DNA of 64,000 bases from Advenella incenata (lineage in GTDB: Bacteria; Pseudomonadota; Gammaproteobacteria; Burkholderiales; Burkholderiaceae_B), in assembly GCF_004217095.1 (NCBI RefSeq), contig NZ_SHKO01000001.1, positions 248,001-312,000 on the forward strand. Direction: 5' to 3'. Positions 1 to 8,714 of the stretch are shown here, in pieces; the stretch's first letter is position 1, and each line of letters opens with the position of its first letter. Both the position numbers and the translations under genes were made by a program. The notes beneath the pieces are model-generated. The model was not told the DNA's origin. It did no database searches and saw only the letters and a program-made list of their open reading frames with translations.

Positions 1-469
1 CGGACAACGAATTTTATAGCTAGCATTGGCAATCCTGCATGGAAAAAAACCGAGTGGGACAGTATCACACCATTGATTTGATTTTAAACCAGTCAAAAAA
101 ATACTGGTTAGCGATTACCAGCCCATACTGGGGTAGTCAATTGAAATATTTGTTGATCGATATCAAAACGGCCGTCACATGCATAAGATATAAATACGAT
201 AAGATTGAATTTTCAATTAATCGTCTCAACGATGCTGTCCCATACTCATGCCGCCGCTGGCGTATTGATGTACTGAAGTATTTATCATTGCTTGCGCTTT
301 TGCTGCTTTGCCTCTAGCAATCTGGCAAACAGGAAGTGATACGTCCTGATTCCTGCTTTCACAATACTGGCCGCAACTGAGCTGCTTGCATGCAGCCATT
401 ACGTTTACTTCAGATACGGCGCATGCCTGGGTAACAGCTCATTTAATTTTTTATGAATGGAGGTATTCA
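1..469. other. AT-rich leader region without a convincing gene
   Basis: An AT-rich stretch. A 92-codon open frame at 39-317 (+) matches no family I recognise and lacks a clear ribosome binding site, so I do not call it a gene. A short inverted repeat, AACCAGT (87-93) and ACTGGTT (103-109) around an A-rich loop, could form a small hairpin. The low G+C contrasts with the genes downstream. Confidence 0.4.
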
Positions 470-994
470 TTGTCGCTGTTTGATTCATCAGAAAAATATG
501 GTTTGGTTTCTCGGGCTCTGCATTGGCTCATGGCTTTGGGTTTTGCCTGGATGTTTTTTACCGCGGCGTTGCATTATTTTGCAGATGAAACGCCTATTAC
601 AGATACGTTATGGCCGACGCACTCGGTCATGGGGTTTACCGTGTTCTGTCTGGGCGTTTTCAGAGTAATTTGGGCGGCGCTCAATATTTCCCGCCGGCCG
701 CCTTCGCTGTCCACATTGTCGGGACTGGGGCACAGCATATTGTATGCGCTCATGCTGGCCATTCCGGCGCTGGCACTACTGCGCACCTACGGATCGGACC
801 GCCCGTTTTCTTATCTGGGTATTTCGCTGATGGAGCCCACCGGCCAAAAGAACCAATGGATGATCGATCTGGCCGGGCTGCTGCACGGCGAACTTGGTTG
901 GACGTTGCTGGCACTGGTGGTCGGTCATATTGGCATGGTCTATATCCACAGAAAATCATCTAACGCGATCGATGTGCTGCCACGGATGCTTTGA
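470..994 (+). CDS. Cytochrome b561 family protein
   Basis: A 174-residue integral membrane protein of the prokaryotic cytochrome b561 family, di-haem proteins that move electrons between quinol and periplasmic partners. The N-terminus SSEKYGLVSRALHW is the classic family opening, and several hydrophobic segments follow with histidines suited to haem ligation (HW near residue 18, the WPTHSVMG segment, LLHGELGW, VVGHIGMVYIH). I choose the TTG at 470 because GGAGG at 459-463 is spaced correctly and the protein then starts exactly like the family. The in-frame ATG at 386 would add an unrelated 28-residue extension. It stands alone, so its redox partner is not indicated. Confidence 0.85.
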   Translation: MSLFDSSEKYGLVSRALHWLMALGFAWMFFTAALHYFADETPITDTLWPTHSVMGFTVFCLGVFRVIWAALNISRRPPSLSTLSGLGHSILYALMLAIPALALLRTYGSDRPFSYLGISLMEPTGQKNQWMIDLAGLLHGELGWTLLALVVGHIGMVYIHRKSSNAIDVLPRML

Positions 995-1059
995 CCGAGC
1001 AACATGAATAATCGCGATACCCCGTCGTTATGAGCGAGACCGCGTGATCCGACCCCTTA

Positions 1060-1292
1060 CAGGTACCCGCATCCGGGCCGTATATTGCGCCGAGCGGTCG
1101 CAGATATCAGGTTAATCATAAGCGGGTTTATCGGATCATGCGTGATCGCCACCTTTTGCTGTACCGCCATGGCGCTCGCCCAGCCAGTCACCGCCGGCAT
1201 GACGGGAAAGGCCACCGTCTATGCCAGAATACACGTTTGAGCTGTTCTGCAACAACGATCAGAGCGTACGGGTGAACAGTAGCTGCGGCTGA
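1060..1292 (+). pseudogene. IS3-family transposase (OrfB) remnant
   Basis: A decayed fragment of an IS3-family (IS2-group type) transposase. From 1111 one frame reads VNHKRVYRIMRDRHLLLYRH followed by RRHDGK, the typical segment just before the DDE catalytic domain. The next family block (FELFCNNDQSVRVN, about 1238-1282) continues in a different frame and ends at TGA 1290-1292. An internal deletion or frameshift has therefore removed the intervening WCSDG-type region. No terminal inverted repeats or catalytic DDE residues are visible, so it cannot be active. It marks an old insertion between cytochrome b561 and the DUF2164 gene. The 5' boundary is approximate. Confidence 0.65.
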
Positions 1293-1479
1293 ATAATTAA
1301 TATTTAGATCCTGTATTACGCGGGCAAGTGCGGCAGCCGCAGGCTAGGGACTGTGCGTAAATGCAAGTTGTTCCGTATTTTTCGTGTGCGTAAACGGCTT
1401 GCGGGCGTAATCTGGTTGGTCAAAGAGTTTCAGGATTCGACGATAAAACGGTTTGGGGTGCTGAAAAAACGCAGCCTGT
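1293..1479. other. Intergenic sequence after the IS3 remnant
   Basis: No gene is supported here. It may include further decayed insertion-sequence DNA, but I see no recognisable coding similarity or terminal repeat. Confidence 0.3.
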
Positions 1480-1749
1480 CTAAGAGCGCGGTTTCTTTTT
1501 TCGGCTGGCCCAGTAGTTGAACTCCTCGGCATAGCAAGATATTTCCATGTCCATTGTCTTTTCTTGCATGTATTCTTGTGCATCCCGTATCGCTTGGTTA
1601 TAGATGCAGGGACCAACCTCGTCAACGATGTACTTTAAGAACAATTTTGCGCGAAGCTCACCTAACTCCGCATCTTCTTCTTGCTTCCAATAGCGGCGCA
1701 ATGAGCCGATTAGCTGTTCTTCCACTTCAGGTTTGAGTTTGATTGCCAT
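1480..1749 (-). CDS. DUF2164 family protein
   Basis: An 89-residue soluble protein matching the DUF2164 family: MAIKLKPEVEEQLIGSLRRY, an acidic middle, then a VDEVGPCIYNQAIRDAQEYM helix and a C-terminal YAEEFNYW. The length agrees with the family, whose function is unknown. The motif GPxIYNQA is the family signature. The ATG at 1749 is the only sensible start. It is monocistronic and divergent from the uracil-DNA-glycosylase-like gene, sharing about 185 bp of intergenic DNA. Family assignment is firm, function is not. Confidence 0.8.
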   Translation of the reverse strand: MAIKLKPEVEEQLIGSLRRYWKQEEDAELGELRAKLFLKYIVDEVGPCIYNQAIRDAQEYMQEKTMDMEISCYAEEFNYWASRKKKPRS

Positions 1750-1934
1750 TTTTTGCCGTTAATTCAGCTAGTATCTTATTTCTAATCGTTCTATTTTAAG
1801 ATATTTCTTGGTTTTAAAGTCGGTAATGCTGTTTTTATATACAGCATATAGAGGGCTGTGCAAACCTATTTTGACTTGATCCTCCTTGGATGTGTAGCTC
1901 GGACCATAATACGACCGCATTGCAGATCCAGAGC

Positions 1935-2591
1935 ATGGCAGGTATGAACAATTCGATAAAAAATGGCGATGGCCGTTCATTCACACAATATATAAAGGCG
2001 ATTCGCAGTTGTCGGGTTTGTCATGATCAGCCTCTTTATGGGCAGGCCATGGATCCTGAGCCGCGCCCCATTATCCAGGTATCTCAGACTGCATCCATCT
2101 GTATTGCCAGTCAGGCGCCCGGTACGCGGGTGTATGAAACCGGACGCCCGTTCAATGACGCATCCGGTGCCCGACTCAGGCAATGGATGGGGATATCTGA
2201 CGAGAGCTTCTACGACGATTCCCGTGTCGCCATTATTCCCATGGGATTCTGTTTTCCCGGACTCCGAGCCGATGGCAGCGACCTGCCGCCACGGCGTGAG
2301 TGCAAGCAAATATGGCGCACGCAATTGTTTGCCCGCTTGCCTAACCTGAAATTGCTGTTAACGATTGGTGGCTATGCGCAGCGCTGGCATCTGGGCCCGC
2401 ATGTGGCGCGCCAGGGAGTCACGGAAACGGTGCGATCTTGGCGTCAATACTATCTGGCCGATCCTTCTTTGCGCATCTATCCGCTCCCCCATCCGTCCTG
2501 GCACAACAATCGATGGCTTAAGCAGAACACATGGTTCGACGATGAAGTGTTACCGCAATTGCAGCAGGATATACGTCAGCTGATTGCGTAA
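1935..2591 (+). CDS. Uracil-DNA glycosylase family protein
   Basis: About 218 residues with the fold of the uracil-DNA glycosylase superfamily. Visible are an N-terminal CRVCHDQPL segment, the SQAPG motif followed by TGRPFNDASGARLRQWMG (motif 1 area, like GQAPG in family 4/5-related proteins), IIPMGFCFPG, LLTIGGYAQRWHLG, and a C-terminal LPHPSWHNN that matches the catalytic HPS block. Only one CxxC pair is evident near the N-terminus, so an iron-sulfur cluster as in family 4 is uncertain. Many relatives are annotated simply as UDG family, and the exact lesion is unknown. In-frame ATGs lie at 1890, 1935 and 1944, and the start is not decided by a strong ribosome site. Confidence 0.75.
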   Translation: MAGMNNSIKNGDGRSFTQYIKAIRSCRVCHDQPLYGQAMDPEPRPIIQVSQTASICIASQAPGTRVYETGRPFNDASGARLRQWMGISDESFYDDSRVAIIPMGFCFPGLRADGSDLPPRRECKQIWRTQLFARLPNLKLLLTIGGYAQRWHLGPHVARQGVTETVRSWRQYYLADPSLRIYPLPHPSWHNNRWLKQNTWFDDEVLPQLQQDIRQLIA

Positions 2592-2797
2592 TAGTTGTAA
2601 TTTAAATCAGTTGCCGCAGCAATGAAGATCATTGCGAGGCCAGCTTGATAGTACTCGAGTGTAATCTTGCGCAATTACAATTGTGCGCAACTGGCGCAGG
2701 CACGGCATGTTTTATTGATTGCGGCTGTCATATTAAATCAGGGACAGATTGTTCTGCAGTACGATTTGCATACGCGCTCACCTCAAAAGGAACTATC

Positions 2798-3430
2798 GTG
2801 CCGGAAATTACCACCATCATTGCTTTTGCTGCGGTCTCCCTGGGTATGGTGCTTACCCCCGGGCCCAATATGATTTACCTGGTGTCGCGCTCGATATGCC
2901 AGGGGCGGCGTGCGGGCATGATGTCCCTTCTGGGCGTGCTGCTCGGCTTCATCTTCTATATGGTCAGCGCTGCATTGGGTATTACCGCCTTGCTTTTTGC
3001 TGTCCCTTACGCCTACGAAGCGCTCTGTTATGGCGGCGCCCTATACTTGCTCTACATGGCCTGGCAGGCGGTGCGTCCTGGTGGTCAATCACCATTTCAA
3101 GTGAAAACATTGGCACCCGATAGCCCCAGAAAACTGTTTCTGATGGGGTTTCTGACGAACCTGCTGAATCCCAAAATCGCAGTCATGTATCTTTCCCTGC
3201 TTCCGCAGTTTGTTGATCCGGAAAAAGGTAGCATTCTGGTCCAATCGCTTGCGCTCGGATCCGTGCAGATTGCTGTCAGCATCAGTGTAAATATGCTGAT
3301 TGTCATTCTAGCCGGCAGCATTGCCTCTTTCCTGGCCACCCGCCCGACCTGGGTGGTGGTCCAGCGCTGGCTGATGGGTACCGTGCTGGCGGGGCTGGCG
3401 ATTAGAATGGCCATGTCTGCCAGACGCTGA
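2798..3430 (+). CDS. LysE/RhtB family amino-acid exporter
   Basis: A 210-residue inner-membrane exporter of the LysE/RhtB family, with about six hydrophobic segments. Family landmarks are TPGPNMIYLVSRSI near residue 25, GRRAGMMSLLGVLLG, and FLMGFLTNLLNPKIAVMYLSLLPQFV in the second half. I place the start at GTG 2798, preceded by AAAAGGAA at 2785-2792, which gives the normal family length. An upstream ATG at 2645 would add about 50 residues with no family counterpart. It is convergent with the aconitase gene. Substrates of such exporters are usually amino acids or homoserine lactones, and nothing here identifies which. Confidence 0.85.
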   Translation: MPEITTIIAFAAVSLGMVLTPGPNMIYLVSRSICQGRRAGMMSLLGVLLGFIFYMVSAALGITALLFAVPYAYEALCYGGALYLLYMAWQAVRPGGQSPFQVKTLAPDSPRKLFLMGFLTNLLNPKIAVMYLSLLPQFVDPEKGSILVQSLALGSVQIAVSISVNMLIVILAGSIASFLATRPTWVVVQRWLMGTVLAGLAIRMAMSARR

Positions 3431-3486
3431 TCATATTTACCGGTTGGAGCAAGGCGCAAATGCCGCGCTGTCTACAAATGTGGGTG

Positions 3487-6186
3487 CTATCTTGTGCCCG
3501 ATTTCTGATCCAGCATTGCAGGCAGTATGCCGCCCTTGCGCCAGACAGCTTCTTCATGCGTTGTATTTAATCGCACCTGCAGACGAAACTGTTTTACCTC
3601 TCCTTTGGTATGTATTTGACCGTTTACCCAACTTAGTGGCTCCATGTGGTCAGGTATTTCAATATCCAGTCTGCTGCCGCCGGTAATACCCAAGGTGTGA
3701 CGAGTAACCCCCGGTTCAAACTGCAAGGGCAACACACCAGTGTTGACCAGATTGGAGCGATGGATACGTTCAAAGCTTTCTGCAAGGACTGCCTGCACGC
3801 CGAGCAGGCGCGTGCCTTTGGCCGCCCAATCACGTGAGGAGCCGGTTCCATATTCCAGGCCGGCGACAACCACCACGGGTATATGATTGGATAAATAATG
3901 CATCGCTGCGTCGTAAATCGATGCAATTTGGCGCGCTGGCTCAATGACGGTGCATCCGGCCGGGCCGTCCGGCAACAGCTCATTGAGCAGACGGCCACCG
4001 GTAAAGGTGCCACGCATCATGACTTCATGGTTGCCCCTGCGAGCTATGAAAGTATGCAACGCAGCTGGAGAAACGCCGCAGGAAAGCAGATAATCACCCG
4101 CAGGAGTGCCCGGGCGGATCGCGTCAGCGGGAGAGATGTTGTCGGTAGTGACGCTATCGCCCAGTATCAGTAGCGGCGCGGCATTATGCAAGCTGCGTTC
4201 CGTTGCCGGGGGGCGATCGTCCACATAGGGCGGTCGGCGGATGTATGTGCTGTTGTCATCCCACTCGTATAGCGTGGTTCCCCCGGAGGGTAAAGCCTGC
4301 CACCTGGCATCGCCTGTGCTGATACCGGCGTATTGGCTTTCGAAGTGTTCAGGCGTGACGTGATCCTGAGCTATTTTCCTGATTTCAGTGTTGTCCGGCC
4401 AGATATCCGACAGAAATACGGGTGCGCCATTGTGTGTCGTCCCAAGTGGTTCCCGTGTCAGGTCAATGCGGACCGTGCCAGCGATCGCATAGGCAACCAC
4501 CAGTGCCGGGGATACCAGATAGTTAGCGCGGGCCAGAGGATGAATTCGGCCCTCAAAATTGCGATTACCGGATAGCACGGCAGATACCATGAATTGCTTG
4601 TCTTCGATAAGCGTCTGGATATCGGGCCTTAGCGGACCGGATCCGCCGCCGCAACTAGCACAGCCAAATCCGACAAGATGAAAGCCCATCTCGTCCAGGT
4701 GAGACTGCAGTCCGCTCGATTGCAAATAGCTGCTGACCACCCTGGATCCAGGTGTGAACGACGTCTTGACCCATTCTTTGGAACGCAAGCCTTTGGCAAG
4801 CGCGTTTCTTGCGAGTAAACCGGCAGCGATCATGGCCGCTGGGTTGGAGGTATTGGTGCAACTTGTGATGGCTGCCAATATCACGGCGCCGTGACTGAAT
4901 TGTGCATTCGCCGTTGCCGAAGATGGGGTGCTTGCAGCCTTGGGACAAACCGACAGGAACGACTCGGGAATATCTGCCAACGCCACATGGTCGTGCGGTC
5001 TGCGAGGCCCGGCGCCGCTGGAGCGGACTAGTGCCAGATCGAATTCAATTACCCTGGAGTACACGGGCTCAGGCGTTTGTGCATCACGCCACAGCCCTTG
5101 CAGCTTGCAGTACTGCTCTATCATTGCAATTGTGGCTGCATCACGCCCCGAACGCCGCAAATAATCCAACGTAACGGCATCGACAGGAAAGAAGGCACAG
5201 GTTGAGCCATACTCGGGGGACATATTGGAAAGGGTGGCGCGGTCTTCCAGTGTCAGTGCCGATGAGTCGAGTGCGGGACCGGTGAACTCCACGAAGCTTT
5301 CGACAACGCCAGCTTGGCGCAGCCGCCGCGTAAGTGTCAGGACTATATCAGCTGCAGTTACTGCGGCCGATGGCGCATTTATCAAACGCACGCCCACTGT
5401 GGGCGGCAGGATAAAGGATAGCGGTTCACCGAGCATTGCAGCTTCGGCTTCGATGCCTCCCACTCCCCAGCCAAGTACGCCAATGGCATTGATCATTGCT
5501 GTGTGGCTGTCGGTACCGGCCAGCGTATCGGGATAAGCCAATGGTGGATTTTGGCTGTCATCGATAAAAACCACGCGCGCCATATGCTCCAGATTGATCT
5601 GATGCAGAATGCCAGCACCAGGTGGCACAATAGAAAGATTGTCGACGTTCTCCTGTGCCCACTTCAGGAAGGTATAACGTTCGCGATTCCGAGAGTATTC
5701 AAGTGCTACATTCAGATCCAGCGCCGCATTGCTACCTGCATGATCGACCTCCAGGGAATGATCCACAATCAGGTCCACCGGAATCCGGGGATTGATGGTG
5801 GCCGGATCTCCTCCTGATTGGGCCACGACGTCGCGCATGGTCGCCAGATCGATTAGAGCGGGTATGCCACTGACATCCTGGGCCAGGATTCGTGCCAGCA
5901 TCAAGGGCACAGTATCTCGTCCGACCCGATCGGGATAGTTAGTCAAAATCTGCTTGCTTAGTGTTTCTCCCACGTCATCGCGATCGGCATGCCTTAACAG
6001 GTTTTCCAGGATGATCCGGATTGCAAAAGGCAGTGATTGCAGCGGTGCGCCAGCCTCGTCGGCCAATGCAGACAACGAGTAATATCCAAACTGCCGGTTA
6101 CCGGAACTGAACTGTTGATAACAGCGCGCGCGCAGAGACCCCAAGGCATGAGCGCTTGAGTGATTTTCAGACTGTATGTGTCGCAT
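3487..6186 (-). CDS. acnA: Aconitate hydratase, AcnA/IRP-type paralogue
   Basis: An 899-residue protein of the AcnA/IRP branch, interconverting citrate, cis-aconitate and isocitrate, or a close tricarboxylate, with a [4Fe-4S] cluster. Conserved blocks include VDLIVDHSLEVD (137-148), AGTDSHTAMINAIGVLGWGVGGIEAEAAM (224-251), cluster cysteines C443 (AITSCTNTS), C509 and C512 (GFGCASCGGGSGPL), and the swivel-domain YGTGSSRDWAAKG. The usual CTTCIGNSGPL reads CASCGGGSGPL and FANIRLRN reads FTGGRLLN, so it is a divergent paralogue. It starts 5 bp after a Bug binding-protein gene, so it is probably co-transcribed with uptake of a tricarboxylate rather than being the housekeeping enzyme. AcnD-type methylaconitate hydratase is a less likely alternative. 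Confidence 0.85.
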   Translation of the reverse strand: MRHIQSENHSSAHALGSLRARCYQQFSSGNRQFGYYSLSALADEAGAPLQSLPFAIRIILENLLRHADRDDVGETLSKQILTNYPDRVGRDTVPLMLARILAQDVSGIPALIDLATMRDVVAQSGGDPATINPRIPVDLIVDHSLEVDHAGSNAALDLNVALEYSRNRERYTFLKWAQENVDNLSIVPPGAGILHQINLEHMARVVFIDDSQNPPLAYPDTLAGTDSHTAMINAIGVLGWGVGGIEAEAAMLGEPLSFILPPTVGVRLINAPSAAVTAADIVLTLTRRLRQAGVVESFVEFTGPALDSSALTLEDRATLSNMSPEYGSTCAFFPVDAVTLDYLRRSGRDAATIAMIEQYCKLQGLWRDAQTPEPVYSRVIEFDLALVRSSGAGPRRPHDHVALADIPESFLSVCPKAASTPSSATANAQFSHGAVILAAITSCTNTSNPAAMIAAGLLARNALAKGLRSKEWVKTSFTPGSRVVSSYLQSSGLQSHLDEMGFHLVGFGCASCGGGSGPLRPDIQTLIEDKQFMVSAVLSGNRNFEGRIHPLARANYLVSPALVVAYAIAGTVRIDLTREPLGTTHNGAPVFLSDIWPDNTEIRKIAQDHVTPEHFESQYAGISTGDARWQALPSGGTTLYEWDDNSTYIRRPPYVDDRPPATERSLHNAAPLLILGDSVTTDNISPADAIRPGTPAGDYLLSCGVSPAALHTFIARRGNHEVMMRGTFTGGRLLNELLPDGPAGCTVIEPARQIASIYDAAMHYLSNHIPVVVVAGLEYGTGSSRDWAAKGTRLLGVQAVLAESFERIHRSNLVNTGVLPLQFEPGVTRHTLGITGGSRLDIEIPDHMEPLSWVNGQIHTKGEVKQFRLQVRLNTTHEEAVWRKGGILPAMLDQKSGTR

Positions 6187-6191
6187 GAAAG

Positions 6192-7184
6192 TCAGCTCGC
6201 CTTGATATTAGCCTTGCGGATCGTCTCTTTCCATTGGGCAATGTCGTGTCTGATTGCCTCAAGCAACTGTTGTGGGCTGCTGCCAACCGGCTGACTGCCT
6301 TCCTGGGCCAGATCTGCTTTCATTTGTGGCAGCGCCAGGATGGCTTTGAGTTCGGTATTGAGTCTTGCCACTATTTCTGCCGGAATTCCCTTGGGGCCCG
6401 CCACGGCATGCCAAAGATCGGACTTGAAGTCCGGGACGCCGGCTTCCTTGAAATTGGGAACGTCCGGCAGAGCAGGAATACGGTCATCGGCAATGGCAAG
6501 GCCGATCGCACGGTTTTCCTGCACTACCGGTACAACGATGGCCACTGATGAGAGCATGAGCTTGATCGTGCCACCAATCGTGTCTTGCAACGCGGCGCCC
6601 GTCCCTTTGTAAGCGATATGATTGAGCTTGATCCCGGCCAGGTCTGCCAGATGCTCCATGCTCAGGTGTGTGATTCCGCCCACGCCCGAGGAGCCATAAC
6701 TGATTTTGCCAGGCTCGCGTTTTGCCCATTGGACAAGGTCGCCGAAATTTTTAACTGGCAGGTCATGGTTCCCAATGAGAATCAGTGACTCTCGTTTGAA
6801 TAAGGTGATGGGCTCAATATCATTGATGGAATCAAAAGGGAGTTCGCGCAATGCGGCATTACAGGTGTGGCTACTTGACAGCATGACAAGTGTATAGCCA
6901 TCTGCTGGCGCTTTGATCGCTGCGTGCGTTCCGATACTGCCGCCGGCTCCGGGGCGATTTTCCACGACGACTGGTACGCCCAGACGATCTGTCAGCATCA
7001 TGGCAATTCGGCGTGCTGTTCTATCACCGCCGCCGCCTGCCGCCAACGGAACAATAATTTTAATAGGGCGGTTGGGATAGTCGCTTATAGCGCCCTGGGC
7101 CAGCACTGTGGGTGACTGTAATCCGAGCCCGCCCAGCGAGATCGCGCCAAGAGAGGCGATGAAACGCCGTCGAGTTGATGCCAT
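6192..7184 (-). CDS. Bug-type (TctC) solute-binding protein
   Basis: A 330-residue periplasmic binding protein of the Bug/TctC family of tripartite tricarboxylate transporters. It begins with a twin-arginine-like leader (TRRRFIASLGAISLGG), then the family start YPNRPIKIIVPLAAGGGGDRTAR, the NRPGAGGSIG loop, ADGYTL, and YKGTGAALQDTIGG. No TctA or TctB membrane subunit is nearby, as is usual for the expanded Bug families of Alcaligenaceae. Its stop is 5 bp from the aconitase start, so the pair forms an operon and the ligand is plausibly a citrate-like tricarboxylate. The ligand is inferred from context only. Confidence 0.88.
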   Translation of the reverse strand: MASTRRRFIASLGAISLGGLGLQSPTVLAQGAISDYPNRPIKIIVPLAAGGGGDRTARRIAMMLTDRLGVPVVVENRPGAGGSIGTHAAIKAPADGYTLVMLSSSHTCNAALRELPFDSINDIEPITLFKRESLILIGNHDLPVKNFGDLVQWAKREPGKISYGSSGVGGITHLSMEHLADLAGIKLNHIAYKGTGAALQDTIGGTIKLMLSSVAIVVPVVQENRAIGLAIADDRIPALPDVPNFKEAGVPDFKSDLWHAVAGPKGIPAEIVARLNTELKAILALPQMKADLAQEGSQPVGSSPQQLLEAIRHDIAQWKETIRKANIKAS

Positions 7185-7534
7185 GTTGTCTTCCTCCGAT
7201 TGTGACGAGCAATTACAGCTCGGTTCTCGTCGTTGAACTGCAGAATTGGTCTGTGTTCAATCCAGTTTATTTTTAGCAATGTATCGATATTAGCATTCTA
7301 TCTGTGATGAGCGAACCTTGGTAGATGCCAGCAAATTGCATTTGCGATGGCAGCTTATCGTGTTTATAAGATGGGTTCGCTCAAGGTTTTGTCCAAGTCT
7401 ATCGCCTGCGATAGGCTTACTTCGCACCGCGAGCCCTGCGTGGGCTTTCGACGCGTTTCGGTAGATGTAAAAAGCCCGCTGCCCTGTCTGCAGCACGACA
7501 TCGGGCCCTAACCAAACCGTGAATCAATGCGCCA
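7185..7534. other. Intergenic region between LacI stop and Bug start
   Basis: About 350 bp carrying the presumed promoter of the minus-strand Bug-aconitase operon and the terminator region of the LacI gene. On the minus strand, GCCCG ... CTGC, a short loop, GCAG and CGGGC followed by a T-run (about 7509-7470) could form an imperfect intrinsic terminator just after the LacI stop. No gene is supported. Confidence 0.4.
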
Positions 7535-8596
7535 TTACAAATGCAATTGGCTGCTTTCCCTGATGACCAGTTCACATGGCAACAGGTCTTCAACGACGGT
7601 GTTGTCGCGTGCCGGCCCGAGCGTCAACTGCTGCAGCACAGTCCGGGCTGCATGCTGGCCAATCTGATAGCGTGCCGGACGCAGGGTCGTCAGGGCAGGC
7701 CGCAGTCTTGCGGAAATGGATGCATCGCCAAACCCCGCAATCGCGCAATCGCGGGGCAGGACAAGATTGCATGCAGGGGCGTGCAATATGGCGCCAGCGG
7801 CCATGTTGTCATTGGCAAAAATCAGCGCCTGGGGCCGGCAGTTGGCTGCTAAACGGGACAACGCTTCTATGCCCATGGCCCCGGCCTCAAATTCGTCGTC
7901 TTGCGCAATAACCTGCACGTCCGCTTTCAGGCCCGCGCTCGCCATGGCTTGGGCATACCCCTGCGCGCGTTGTTTGGCGCGGAAATCTTCAGTGGTGTGC
8001 GACATGACAAACTGAATCCGGGTGGCGCCTTGCTCCAGAAAGTGCCTGGCCAGAATGGCGCCTGTCTCAATATGTGGGAATCCCACCTGATGAAACGGCC
8101 GCCCCGGTACCAGTCCCCAGGCTTCGATCACGGGGATGTTCAGGGCGCGCAGCATGGCCTCGGCCGCCGGAGTGTGGTCGTGGCGGGTCAGGATCAGGGC
8201 GGTGGGGTGCCAGCCAACAAAAGTGCGGATTGCCTGTTCTTCGAGTTCCTGTGAATACTGGGCGTTGGCCAGCAGCAGTTGCAATCCCGACGCCTGTAGT
8301 TCGTCAGTCATACCCTTGACCAGATCGGCAAAGGTTGCGCTGGCGATGTTTTGCATGACTGCGCAAACCACCCGTCCATGTCCCGAAGCCAGCCCGCCAG
8401 CCACCTGGCTGGGCACATAGCCGATCCGGTCGATAATTTCACGCAAGCGTTCCCTTAAGGCCACGGAGACTTTTTCCGGCGAATTGAAGTAGCGCGAAAC
8501 GGTAATGGAGGAAACGCCGGCCAGAGCGGCCACGTCATGGATGGTGTATGAGCCTGCTTTGCGACGCGTGGTACGTGATGTTTGTTTTTGAGTCAT
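7535..8596 (-). CDS. LacI-family transcriptional regulator (GntR/IdnR-like)
   Basis: A 353-residue LacI/GalR repressor. The helix-turn-helix is at residues 18-40 (TIHDVAALAGVSSITVSRYF), followed by the hinge region (GYVPSQVAGGLASG) and a periplasmic-binding-protein-like effector domain with FANDNMAAGA and AIAGFGD. The opening and the VSSITVSRYFNSPEKVS recognition helix resemble gluconate repressors of the GntR/IdnR group. It is divergent from the sugar-acid operon, with two GTTACCGGTAAC palindromes in the intergenic region. That strongly suggests it represses the operon and itself, with a sugar acid as inducer. The specific inducer is not evident. Confidence 0.9.
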   Translation of the reverse strand: MTQKQTSRTTRRKAGSYTIHDVAALAGVSSITVSRYFNSPEKVSVALRERLREIIDRIGYVPSQVAGGLASGHGRVVCAVMQNIASATFADLVKGMTDELQASGLQLLLANAQYSQELEEQAIRTFVGWHPTALILTRHDHTPAAEAMLRALNIPVIEAWGLVPGRPFHQVGFPHIETGAILARHFLEQGATRIQFVMSHTTEDFRAKQRAQGYAQAMASAGLKADVQVIAQDDEFEAGAMGIEALSRLAANCRPQALIFANDNMAAGAILHAPACNLVLPRDCAIAGFGDASISARLRPALTTLRPARYQIGQHAARTVLQQLTLGPARDNTVVEDLLPCELVIRESSQLHL

Positions 8597-8646
8597 GGTT
8601 TATCCCAATGGCGTGTTGTTTGACCAACGCCCTACAATTATATCAA

Positions 8647-8674
8647 TGTTACCGGTAACAGTTACCGGTAACAT
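8647..8674. promoter_or_regulatory. Tandem GntR-box-like operators
   Basis: Two perfect 12-bp palindromes GTTACCGGTAAC at 8648-8659 and 8661-8672, with centres 13 bp apart and flanked so that the first reads TGTTACCGGTAACA. This is the form of operator recognised by GntR-type LacI regulators of gluconate metabolism. They sit between the divergent LacI gene (start 8596) and the dehydrogenase gene (start 8715), about 40 bp from the latter, in position to control both promoters. Confidence 0.85.
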
Positions 8675-8714
8675 CCCAACCCGGCTAAATGTATTCCCGT
8701 GACTGCCTACACCT

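Noticed and set aside
39-317. A 92-codon open frame near the left end
   Set aside because: No ribosome site, no recognisable family and unusual composition, with the neighbouring DNA showing decay.
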